Both the position numbers and the translations under genes were made by a program. From contig CM024759.1 in the NCBI GenBank assembly GCA_014218235.1, forward strand, positions 69,944,119-70,008,118: a stretch of DNA of 64,000 nucleotides. The letters are read 5' to 3'. This DNA comes from Colocasia esculenta (lineage: Eukaryota > Streptophyta > Magnoliopsida > Alismatales > Araceae). Within the stretch, counting starts at the first letter, position 1. Each line of letters begins with the position of its first letter. Below are positions 55,291 to 64,000 of this stretch, piece after piece. The notes beneath the pieces are model-generated. The model searched no databases. It had not been told where the DNA came from and saw nothing but the letters and a program-made list of their open reading frames with translations.

Positions 55291-56460
55291 CGCCGTGCAA
55301 CAACTGGGGCTGGAGGTGGCGCTCAAGTGTAGGGTCACTCTCAAAGGATGGTGAAGGCTCAATGGATCACTGGGTATCACTGCTGGATCCCGATAAGCTA
55401 CCAAATCAGCGACGTTGAATGTAGAGCTAATACCATAGTCTGACGGTAGGTCAACCACATATGCATTCGATCCGACACGCTTCAATACTCGGAATGGACC
55501 TGCTCCTCGGACTTGCAGTTTCTTCACGGCTCCCGAAGGGAACCGTTCAAGTCTAACCCTGATCATTACGTATTCGCCTTCTTGAAATTCCTGTGGTCGA
55601 CGATGTGCATCTGCCATTTTCTTATAATGTTCATTGCTGATTTCAATTTGACGCCGGATGTTTTCATGTAGACTCCTAACATGCTCAGCTAATGACTCGG
55701 CAGACTTTGACACACGGGCCTGACTGGGTAAAGGAATCAAGTCTAAAGGTCCTCTAGGCCTATAACCAGTAACAATTTCGAATGGACTTTTGCCTGTAGA
55801 CCTATTGACAGAATTATTGTATGCAAATTCGGCATGAGACAAGACCTGATCCCAACCACGCTCATGCTCTCTCACAAGGCAGCGCAACAGATCCCCTAGA
55901 CTCCTATTGACTACCTCGGTCTGACCGTCGGTCTGGGGATGGTAAGCAGTAGAGAATTTGAGTTTGGTGCCCAACAAATGCCATAAGGTTTTCCAAAAAT
56001 AGCTAACAAAACGAACATCCCTGTCGGAGACAATAGTCTTGGGTAGTCCATGCAGACGCACAACCTCCTCGAGGAATAAGCGAGCTACCCGAGACGCAAC
56101 CGAAGTTTTCGAGCAGGGAATAAAATGAGCCATTTTAGAAAATCTGTCGACAACGACCATGATCGAATCATTCTTCCGAACCGTTCGTGGCAATCCCAAA
56201 ACGAAATCCATGCTAATGTCTTGCCATGGACGATTAGGGACAGGAAGAGGAGTATACAGCCCAGTGTTTTGTTTCTTCTGCTTTTCTATGGCGCATGTAC
56301 GACATTGTGCAACGATACGCGCCACATCACGCTTCAAGCTAGGCCAGAAGAAACGATGCTCGACCAATTCAATGCTTTTATTACGACCGAAGTGACCAGC
56401 TAGGCCTCCGCATGCAGCTCCCAAACCAGAAAATTGCGGACAGAGGTCCGCGGGACGCAC
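55279..56460 (-). CDS. pol: integrase of unit 2, nearly intact
   Basis: A 393-residue frame with GHFGRNKSI and CRTCAIEK (zinc finger) and the triad D85 (MDFVLGLP), D146 (SDRDVRF) and E182 (TEVVNRS), again D,D35E. YHPQTDGQTEVVNRSLGDLL is intact here, unlike unit 1. It ends shortly before the chromodomain through a frame change near 55320. Confidence 0.9.
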   Translation of the reverse strand: MRPADLCPQFSGLGAACGGLAGHFGRNKSIELVEHRFFWPSLKRDVARIVAQCRTCAIEKQKKQNTGLYTPLPVPNRPWQDISMDFVLGLPRTVRKNDSIMVVVDRFSKMAHFIPCSKTSVASRVARLFLEEVVRLHGLPKTIVSDRDVRFVSYFWKTLWHLLGTKLKFSTAYHPQTDGQTEVVNRSLGDLLRCLVREHERGWDQVLSHAEFAYNNSVNRSTGKSPFEIVTGYRPRGPLDLIPLPSQARVSKSAESLAEHVRSLHENIRRQIEISNEHYKKMADAHRRPQEFQEGEYVMIRVRLERFPSGAVKKLQVRGAGPFRVLKRVGSNAYVVDLPSDYGISSTFNVADLVAYRDPAVIPSDPLSLHHPLRVTLHLSATSSPSCCTARAD

Positions 56461-56792
56461 AATCGATCACCCCGAAAAAGATAGCCCTCCTGAAGAAAGT
56501 AATCAGAGTGTTCTCTAGAGGGGCCATCTTGCAGGGCTAAGAAAACTTGACCAAAATCTGGGCAATCAAGATACCCTTCCCGAAGCCTCTCGAATCCAAT
56601 GACTTCTGCGCTAACCAAAGAGAGAAGGAAAGAACGTCGGCTGAGCGCATCAGCCACGCGGTTCTCCACACCGGCCTTGTGCTTAAGGACAAAGGTGTAG
56701 GCCTGAAGGAATTCAACCCATCGACTATGTCTCGAGTTAAGCTTCTTCTGGGCATGGAGAAATCGGAGGGCTTCGTGGTCCGAAAACAGCAC
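56400..56792 (-). CDS. pol: RNase H and integrase zinc-finger start of unit 2
   Basis: Open frame of 130 residues: LFSDHEALRFLHAQKK, GVENRVADALSRRSF, then GYLFRGDRLCVPRTSVRN and FLVWELHAEA, where a one-base loss (GCCTCCGCATGC for GCCTCCGGCATGC) breaks the first zinc-finger histidine region. Confidence 0.8.
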   Translation of the reverse strand: MLFSDHEALRFLHAQKKLNSRHSRWVEFLQAYTFVLKHKAGVENRVADALSRRSFLLSLVSAEVIGFERLREGYLDCPDFGQVFLALQDGPSREHSDYFLQEGYLFRGDRLCVPRTSVRNFLVWELHAEA

Positions 56793-57017
56793 AAATTCTT
56801 ACGGCAATAGATAGTGCCTCCAATACCTCAAGGCTTGCACTACCGCATAGAATTCCTTATCATAGGTGGAGTATTTCAATTTTGCATCATTCAATTTCTC
56901 GCTAAAGAAGGCGATTGGGTTGACTTTCTTGGCTTAAGACTCCTCCTATGCCAACCCCGAAGCGTCACAGGCTACTTCGAACACCTTCGAGAAGTCGGGT
57001 AATCATAGGAGCCTGGG

Positions 57018-57549
57018 TCATGCGCTCCTTAATTTCCTGAAAGGCTTTAGCGGCGGCTTTCGACCAATAAAAGCTCCCTTGCGAATACAATTAGTGATCG
57101 GAGCTGTGATAGTGCTAAATCCCCGAATGAAATGGCGGTAAAATGTCGCTAAGCCGTGAAAACTGCGCACATCATGCACGGTCCGCGGCTCAGGCCAATC
57201 AAGAATTGCCTTGATCTTTTCGGGATCAGCAGAAACACCTTGGCTAGAAACGATGAACCCTAAGAAGATCACTTTGTCTGTCATAAAGTCGCACTTCTTG
57301 AGGTTCCCGTATAGGCTTTCTTGACGCAGCACTTGACACTTGGCGAAGGTGGTCTAGATGAGTGTCTCTGGAGTGGCTGAAAATGAGGATATCATCAAAG
57401 TAAACTACCAGAAATTTCCCCATAAACGGCCTCAACACTTGGGTCATTAATCTCATGAAGGTGCTTGGGGCATTGGTAAGCCCGAAAGGCATGACCATCC
57501 ACTCATACAACCCATCCTTCGTCTTAAAAGCAGCCTTCCATTCATCCAA
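57018..57549 (-). CDS. pol: reverse transcriptase of unit 2, N-terminus deleted
   Basis: The same truncated RT with YFDDILIFS. It differs from unit 1 by a 2-bp deletion near 57338 (CTTGACACTTGG for CTTGACACACTTGG), which shifts the frame in the LRQV region. It has the same missing fingers. Confidence 0.85.
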
Positions 57550-58395
57550 TAGGTCTGAGCTTGGCCAATTAATTTCATCATGGCAAAACGAGCTCGGCGA
57601 GTATCAGACATACCCATCCAGTCGAAATATCGGTTCATGCTTGCTTCCCAATCAAGATAAACTTTTGGATCTAAAGATCCATCAAATGTGGGTGCGTCGG
57701 CACGAACAATCCTACGGTTGTCGTGATCCCCATGGAAAGGGTGGGGTCTCCAACCTTCCTCAAGATCCTCCCGATCATCCCGATATCTCGGGTGCCGGTG
57801 ATATCTCTGGTCAAATCGGGGATCCCCACGCTCGTCCCGCTCTCTCGGGTACCCATGCCTCCTGGGTGCATAAGCATGATCATCCTCACCCCTAGGATAT
57901 CGGTCTCTCCCCGGGTCATGCCTAGGATCCGCACGACCGTCATAATCAAACCGACTAGCCTGTCCTCTAGGAAAACGTGGAGGTTTCAGATCACCCACCC
58001 ACTCCGGATCATACTGCCTATCCAGTCTCCTACGTGGGTAGGCAACGGGTCTGGGGATGTCCTCAACCTCATCAAACGACTCAAACCCATGTCATCCTCC
58101 GCCTCAGGGCGGACAGCAGCTCGGTCGACTCTGGGGAGATGTAAAGGGGCAGGTGGATGAGCAGGATCAGCAGCTGCATCAGGAGGGTGTCCCTCTAACA
58201 CAGCTAGTCTACCTGCCATACCTTGGGCAGTACGACCCGACTCGGTAAACCCACTTTCCATACGTCGCTCCATCTGATCCAAACGGAGCATGAGTTGATC
58301 GAGTCTCTGGGTGACATCAGTGCTCCAGGGGCATCAACATGAGAACCCGACATCGGTGCTGAGATGTGATACTCAACACCACTACGGGTGGGCAT
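57453..58395 (-). CDS. gag: gag of unit 2, 3' part deleted
   Basis: The same gag as unit 1, starting at 58395. It is split by private one-base losses near 58320 (CATCAGTGC for CATCAGGTGC) and 58087 (CCATGTCATCC for CCATGGTCATCC). The stretch 57998-57453 is open from GDLKPPRFPRG through APTFDGSLDPKVYLDWE to the fusion point QAQTYW, where it joins RT exactly as in unit 1. Confidence 0.8.
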
Positions 58396-58497
58396 GCACT
58401 AGGTGACGCTCTCTAAGGATGACTCAACAAAAGACTTGATGCATGAGTTTAACTAAACACTACAGACACAAAGTAACAGTCCTAGACAAACCAAACC

Positions 58498-58510
58498 TGC
58501 TTTGATACCA
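58498..58510 (-). other. PBS of internal region 2, initiator tRNA-Met-like
   Basis: Identical TGGTATCAAAGCA next to LTR3, with the same one-base difference from the usual tRNA-Met site. Confidence 0.8.
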
Positions 58511-58514
58511 AAAT

Positions 58515-60390
58515 TGATGCGGGACAACGGACGCACGTGGACTCAAACTAATTCAAATGTGATTTCAGCAATGAACAATTTTAAGTTAATGTTTCCACAT
58601 GCTTTCCACAGGATTAACAAGAAGATGACGTACGTAAAATAACAAGAAACTAGCAATACGAGTTGTCCCTCACAGCAAAGAAGCGCAATAGATCGATGGT
58701 AGTGAGAACTACCGAAAGTCTAGGACGATAGCAACACGTTCAAATACGCAAATTCACTAGAACAGGTAGGTCCTTACGTCTCTCAACCAGCAATGATCTC
58801 AAAAGTTTTATAGTAGCTAGTTAATCTAAACTCTCATGCACGGGACAGATTTGCTCATATACCAACCAGCAGGTTTTGGGACGAATTAGCAGCGACTTAC
58901 CGACCCGTGAAGAACGGGGGTTCGAACCGGGGACGGTGGTAGGCGGCACGGAATGGCGGCTGCTGCTGGCTTCCGGGTCTCCCAATGATGGCAACTTTGT
59001 GACTATCGGATCCACGAGTCGCGAACGTGGTGGTGAGACGTCCGGCCTTCGGGGATGTTGTCGGGGAGGCGTTCTCGGACGTCGGGGTAGTGCGAACTCG
59101 TGCGGAAGTGAGGCGGATACACGTACGGAAGGACTGCCTCGTTGATGTTCTCAGCTCTGGGGTTGTTCATCAGTTGTTACAAAAATGCCAGCCTAGTGAC
59201 CAGCAACACGTGCTCGGGTGTTCTGCTTATAACGAACAGGGGCGCGCCGATGTGGAAGTTTGCGGATGAGCACTCGAGGAGGGGCGAGGGAGGAGACCCA
59301 GGTGAGTTGACCGCGCGCAGATGAAGGCGGTTGGTGTTGGAGCGCGTCTGGAACCCAAGCGCAGGTGCGCGACTGGAGCTGGTGGGTGGGGCGGCGACTC
59401 GAAGGCGGGGAAGTCGCGGCTTGGCCTGGGTGCGATGGCCGCGCGCTGGGGTGCTGCCGGGCTCCTTGTGCACGGGGCGGTTCTGCTACAGGGTTCCGCG
59501 CTGGTAGGGCCGAGGCAGTGCGGGGTGTCAACGTAGCCGGCCGAGTGCGGGGATTCCAGGAAGGCGCGCCGGGAGGCTCTCGCGCGAGAGGAGGGGGGGG
59601 GGGGAAATGCGATCACCCGGGCGACTGGGATGGTGGTCGCGCCAGTGGAGAGATGGGCGCGGGTGTGCGGTTTCCGTTTGCTGGGCGGGGCGGATTGCGG
59701 ACGTGGGGAACGCGGCCGGTGACGTGGGGAGTCGCCGGAGCAGGGCGCCGTGAGGGCCGGCGTGCGGGCCTCGCCGTGGGTCCGTCCGGTCGCGGGGTGG
59801 CCGGCGTACAAGGCGCGGGCGGCTCGCGAACAAGGGAAGAGAGAGAGAAACCGGGAGAGAGAACTGAGAGAGAAAAGAGAGAGAGAGAACTGAGAAACCG
59901 GGAGAGAAGAGCTCAGGGAGAGGGGAAGATGCAGACAGGGGGTGGGAGAAGAGGAAGAATGACAGAGCAGTGGGAGAAGAAGACGGAGAGGAGGAAGGAG
60001 AAGAGGGAGGCGGTGGGGCTTCACACCCTCCCTTCCCGGAGCCTCCAAGCACACACATGCACAGCTGCAACTGTTCAGTTCTCCAAAGCAAACTTTTCAT
60101 TCATTGTTCATCATCTCCAAAACAGTGACAATGTCAATACATATATAGGCCACATGGAAAGGCCAAAAGACAGAAAAGAAAAAGACTACAATAACCTTAC
60201 AGATAACCATAAATAACAGGAAATAAAGGACTACATAATGGCCTACATGGGCAGCCCACTAACAACCAAGTACTCAGCATCCTCAAAGCTCTACTGTCTC
60301 GTCAAGCCACAACGACAGCGTCGAGCAGTCCGGCGACGACGGTAGACCAAAGCCGGGTCGAACCGGTCCCGCGCACGTGTGTCCCCACCA
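58515..60390 (-). repeat. LTR3 (outer right, original 5' LTR), 1876 bp
   Basis: The right end reads GTGTCCCCACCA and abuts the ATCCT duplication. It has private variants in its right part (CGCCAGTGGAG, AGCAGGGCGCC, GTACAAGGCG, GAGGCGGTGG, GACAATGTC, CTCAGCATCC) and a 5-bp deletion in CCCAATGATGGCAAC. The TATA box is at about 60140-60149. It is slightly shorter than the others through small deletions. Confidence 0.92.
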
Positions 60391-60395
60391 ATCCT

Positions 60396-61264
60396 ACTAA
60401 ACTGGATTCCACCCAATGTAGAGGAGAAAGCATGAACACTAGCAACGTACACATTTCATCCTTTTGCAGTTCGATGTCAGCCTCCACACCCAGAAACTCT
60501 GTTGTGAAGGAATTCTGTGATTTTTACATTAGAAATGTATGATGCTACAAGCAAGTGATCCAGATTACATGCACAATGGTTTGCCAACCTGGATAAGTTT
60601 AAGGTTCCAAGACTTATAACTGAAGGCTTATATGAGTCACCTACGATAATCTCTGAAGAGTTGAATGTTGATCATCTGGATGGAAGAAAGCACCAACTAA
60701 TGACTGAGGGTCAACTGTTCAGGTTCTCAAGTCCACGCCATAGATGGAGTCCATACACATTAAGAAGTAGAATTTGACTAATGTTGTGAAGAAAACAAAA
60801 TTAACAGAGTATCAGATGCCAAGAATGTATTTTTTAGGAGAAAGACACCCTCTAGGTTCTCATTGAACAGAGTCAGCTTTTATGCGTACTATGTGCTTAG
60901 CAACTGCCATGGCACTGTCATTTCATTAATATATTTGCACAATAGCAGTGAGAGAAGTCAATTATTTGCATCCACATGCACGTCAGTTATCAGATGCCAA
61001 AAGCCATCTACTCAGCCCAATTGCACACCATCTGAGGTTCCTCATTCTCTCATCAAGACTTCTTTTCACAAAAAAAGTGCTACTCAGCACATACTTTCTG
61101 TGTGTCCACGATGATTTCATCAGGCCAAACCATGTGGGAAAGAAAATGGTTCAGATAACTTACATCACAAATCTCAGGATCAAAACCCAATAGGTTTTAC
61201 TTAGTGTTGTGACCATTCTCTTAGGCAGATCAATTTCACTCAATCTACTCAAGATCACCAGTCT
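60396..61264. other. right flank of the tandem element; possible exon of the interrupted gene
   Basis: On the minus strand a stretch near 60519-60450 reads SFTTEFLGVEADIELQKDEM between an AATCACAG acceptor and a GTACGT donor, so it could be an exon of the gene ending at 47225; the phase to exon A does not fit directly. On the plus strand about 60 codons near 60597-60775 are open (FKVPRLITEGLYESPTIISE) without a recognised domain. Neither is certain. Confidence 0.3.
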
Positions 61265-61269
61265 AGTTC

Positions 61270-63225
61270 TGTAATACCCCAGAATTTAGCATGGGCATAA
61301 ATGCAATTTAGAAAAGAGTATATTTGTAATTCTTAAAATCCGAGGTTAAAACTGAAAGAGGCAAATTTATGAGGTGTTAAATATAATTTGAGTTACTTAA
61401 CTCCTAAGTAATCCAGGTGGGCCCCACCATCCAGAACCGCCCTACATCTTTTGAGTCCCATATTGGAAATCTAAAAAAAAAGGATGATAGACCCCCTTCC
61501 CTATAAATACCCCCTATGGTCTCCTTCTCCCCCCACCTCAAGGCAAGAGCCCAAGGGCCCAAGCAAGGGGAGGAGAAGGAGGAGCTCCAAGGCAAGGGTA
61601 AAGGCTCAATGGCTTCTCCAAACTCCAAGGTTCAGGCAGCTTCCTCTAGTCTTCTCTTGGTCATTAGTCAGTATGTTAATTTCCTATTTTGGTATAGCTT
61701 AGTGAGTCTTCCTTTTAGACGTTCCTGTTAGTCTGTCATTAGTATTTAGTTTAGTTTAGGTTAGTCCTTTTCTATCCTGAAACTTTGACGGTTTGTCATT
61801 CTAATCCCTGATTAAATCCTTGCTAAGTATTAATCATCCGGGTTTAATATGATTAGCTTTTCTAGTGTTCTTGTCAATTTGTAATTAGTGTTTAGTTTAA
61901 TTCCTTGTCTATACTGAACCATTGTCAGCTTGTCATTTAAATCCCTTGATTAAACTCCTATAAAGCATGTATAAGTTTCAATCCTCTGTTTTATTGCTCA
62001 TTAGTTCAGAGCTCTTCCTTGATTCCTTTTAATTATGGTGTATATGACTGACATGTCCTTGTTCTGATAATCATCTTGTTTTCCTTGACCTTATTTCCTT
62101 GAATTTCTTGTTAAGCTCTGAACTAATCCCTTGAAATTCCTGGCAAATAAATTCTTATTGTCCAGCTGGAGAGCACTTGAAGCTCTTACTGGCCAGCTGT
62201 TCTTATAGACCAACTGGAGAGCATTCACAGGCTCTTACTGGTCAGCTAGGGAGTGGGAGCCCTATTGGCCACTCCTGAACTACTGAATTGTCAGTAAAGT
62301 ATTTTACTGGGGTCATGGAGCCAATTGGACTAATGCCTGTGCAAATGGGGCCTGATCTAGTCCTGGAAAGAGCACCCGAATGTTCAAAGTGAAGGCCGCG
62401 GAAGACAAAGATCAGGTGTTTTGGCATGACACTACCCTGACTGCTTGATTGCTACTGGATTAACAATTCAACTGTACTGTTACCTGACTAGTGACTACCT
62501 AAGAACTGTTTACCACTTTGGCAAATGGCTACCATGGGTTGGCTAGCCCAGAAGAACCCTTCTTTGAGAACAAGGAGTCCTAACCTGGGTTAACTTTTCA
62601 AGGTGGGGCAGGGTTACCCAGGGGTACCCCTGGGTAAAGTTTCCCCCCTTCCCAAATCTTGGAGAAGCATTTACTCAGGGGTATCCCCTATCAAAGCGAG
62701 TCTATTATTTATCCTGCTTGAGACTACTTATTGTTCGTCTACTTGCCTAGACTGACTTAATCCTGATTATCTGTTCTATTGTCATATCTTGTTCCTATAT
62801 CTGTTCTGGCTTCCTTATTGAATTCTGACACATACCTGCTCTATTCAGTTACATTTCCTGTTAAGTTTTTTATCGGTTAAACACCTGTTTCTGTTATTTA
62901 CTTGTCCTGTTGATCCTGTTAACTATTGACTAATGATTTAGAGTGATTAGAAGGTAAGTCCTACTGGGCTTATTGCTAAACCTGTTTCTATTAACATTTT
63001 TCAGGGTAATTCCCAAGCATAGATTAACACGGGCGGGAAGTGTTTTGAGTGACTGAACCCACTTGATACGAGACCGGTTACCTTTCATTGTTCGCCTCTG
63101 TAATTGCTCTTGGATAAATATAGTGGTCACTTTAGTCTTGATATCCTGTGTCTCATTGCAATTGCTTAACTGTTCCTGCTAGTTCTGATATTATCGTCAT
63201 GCCCCTTCTTTTTGGGGGCATGACA
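61270..63225 (+). mobile_element. solo LTR, 1956 bp, with 5-bp target duplication
   Basis: Starts TGTAATACCCCAG and ends GGGGGCATGACA, flanked by AGTTC at 61265-61269 and 63226-63230. A TATA box, CTATAAATACC, lies at about 61501-61511, which sets the plus orientation. The end contains a stem: GTCATGCCCC, a short loop and GGGGGCATGAC. No internal region is present. The TGTAATACCC start and length are like Del/Tekay LTRs, an inference. Confidence 0.88.
61501..61511 (+). promoter_or_regulatory. TATA box of the solo LTR
   Basis: CTATAAATACC about 230 bp from the LTR start, followed by a C-rich stretch typical of transcription starts in plant LTRs. Confidence 0.55.
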
Positions 63226-63230
63226 AGTTC

Positions 63231-64000
63231 TCCTTTTGTAACTCCTTTCTTAAACATTGTTGCTGTACTTTTTCAAGAACAAATCTCACGGCCATAGTCC
63301 ATTAATGGGGGTTTTAAGGGTAATATCCTTGCGTGAAGTGATATAAACCCATTGAAGAAACTTGACTTCTGAATCATGGATTAGCCTAACATAAACCATG
63401 GAGTGCAGACTTGAGAATCACGCTCGGATCAGCCCTGAAAATAGACCCAGATTCGTCTATTCCAGGCCAATCATAAAGCAATCCTGGCTGATCCATTTTG
63501 GGGGTTTAAATATAATTCTATGAATATACATGAGACTTATATACAAATTGCACCTGTTTTACCTTTTCAAAACCTTCTATTTGTCATGTGAAGCAGTCCA
63601 ACAGGAAGAGGGGAAGAGAAGGAGGTGGTGGCCATTGTCGTGACCGTGGCAGCAGGCAATGACAGTGGCAGATGATGCAGGTAAGTTCACTTGTCCTTAC
63701 TCTCTTCTTCATTCAGGTTTCTTCTTCTTTTCCTCCTATTTTCATTTTGCTTCCCTTTACAGATTCCAGTACAGATCCGTGTAAGTGGCAGGTCCCAGAT
63801 AGGGAGCAACCTTGTCCAATTTTTTAACAATGATAGCAGATGAAGACACAGACAACATCAGATTCCAATCAATACCCATTGCAAAGTAGTGGATCTCAAT
63901 CCAAATCAGTCAAACAATACCATGTAGCCTGCTCAATTTTTTACCCCAACACAAAGAGGTTCCAAGTTGTCATTCACTTCAATCCTTGCCAAAAATTTAA
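63231..64000. other. right edge, no gene recognised
   Basis: An exon-like junction GATGCAG|GTAAGT occurs near 63681, but no protein could be recognised on either side. The rest is unremarkable. Confidence 0.3.

Larger units (their letters stand above)
47836..60390 (-). mobile_element. tandem chromodomain Ty3/gypsy retrotransposon: three LTRs, two internal regions
   Basis: Order in plus coordinates: LTR1 47836-49736, internal 1, LTR2 53178-55074, internal 2, LTR3 58515-60390. The element strand is minus. One 5-bp duplication, ATCCT, flanks the whole block (47831-47835 and 60391-60395), so it came from a single insertion. Each internal region has an initiator-tRNA-Met-like PBS, gag, a truncated RT, RNase H, integrase and a chromodomain. 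Both share the same deletion of late gag, protease and early RT. The middle LTR is a mosaic of the outer two. The chromodomain and PBS place it among chromoviruses; I do not assign the clade. Confidence 0.93.

Noticed and set aside
1..64000. CRISPR arrays, operons or bacterial-type features
   Set aside because: All regular repeats found are plant transposon ends, microsatellites or coding repeats; introns and gene types show nuclear plant DNA.

Overview
The window is nuclear DNA from a flowering plant, probably a monocot. The evidence is spliceosomal introns, a CC-NB-LRR resistance gene, a plant-type F-box gene, an FHA gene of the DAWDLE type, and many plant LTR retrotransposons, CACTA and Mutator-like elements. 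The species cannot be named from the sequence. More than half of the window is mobile DNA.

Layout. 1-9601: a Tat-lineage Ty3/gypsy element on the minus strand. It has one complete LTR at 8882-9601, a PBS, gag, protease, RT, two RNase H domains and integrase. A convergent plus-strand ORF with its own intron lies between pol and the other LTR, which runs off the window at base 18. 11312-15569: a CC-NB-LRR gene on the minus strand, broken by single-base frameshifts. 16042-17910: a Mutator-like element carrying a gene scrap and CT microsatellites. 18404-20563: a non-autonomous CACTA element with palindromic subterminal repeats and a captured fragment of an EXO70 exocyst gene. 20829-22293: a possible solo LTR. 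22300-24650: degenerate AT-rich coding-like DNA, perhaps an endogenous pararetrovirus remnant, with a LINE-like piece and a Mutator-type MITE. 25600-36900: the DAWDLE (DDL) orthologue on the plus strand, ten coding exons, RS-rich N-terminus and FHA domain. 38479-41481: a 3.0-kb solo LTR with a 5-bp target duplication. 42569-42900: a foldback MITE. 43015-44067: an intact, intronless F-box/DUF295 gene on the minus strand. 47225-47667: the last two exons of an unrecognised minus-strand gene. 47836-60390: a chromodomain Ty3/gypsy element in tandem form, LTR-internal-LTR-internal-LTR, inside one 5-bp target duplication. 61270-63225: another solo LTR with a 5-bp target duplication.

The strongest observation is the tandem element. 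Its middle LTR is a mosaic: the left part matches the right outer LTR and the right part matches the left outer LTR, with the switch at a poly-G tract. That is the product expected from one unequal crossover between the two LTRs of a single insertion; a repeat-induced assembly join could mimic it.

Caution on base quality: several otherwise well-preserved reading frames (DDL, the NLR, and both internal regions of the tandem element) are each broken by isolated one-base indels. Some of these are probably consensus errors, so pseudogene calls that rest on them are provisional.
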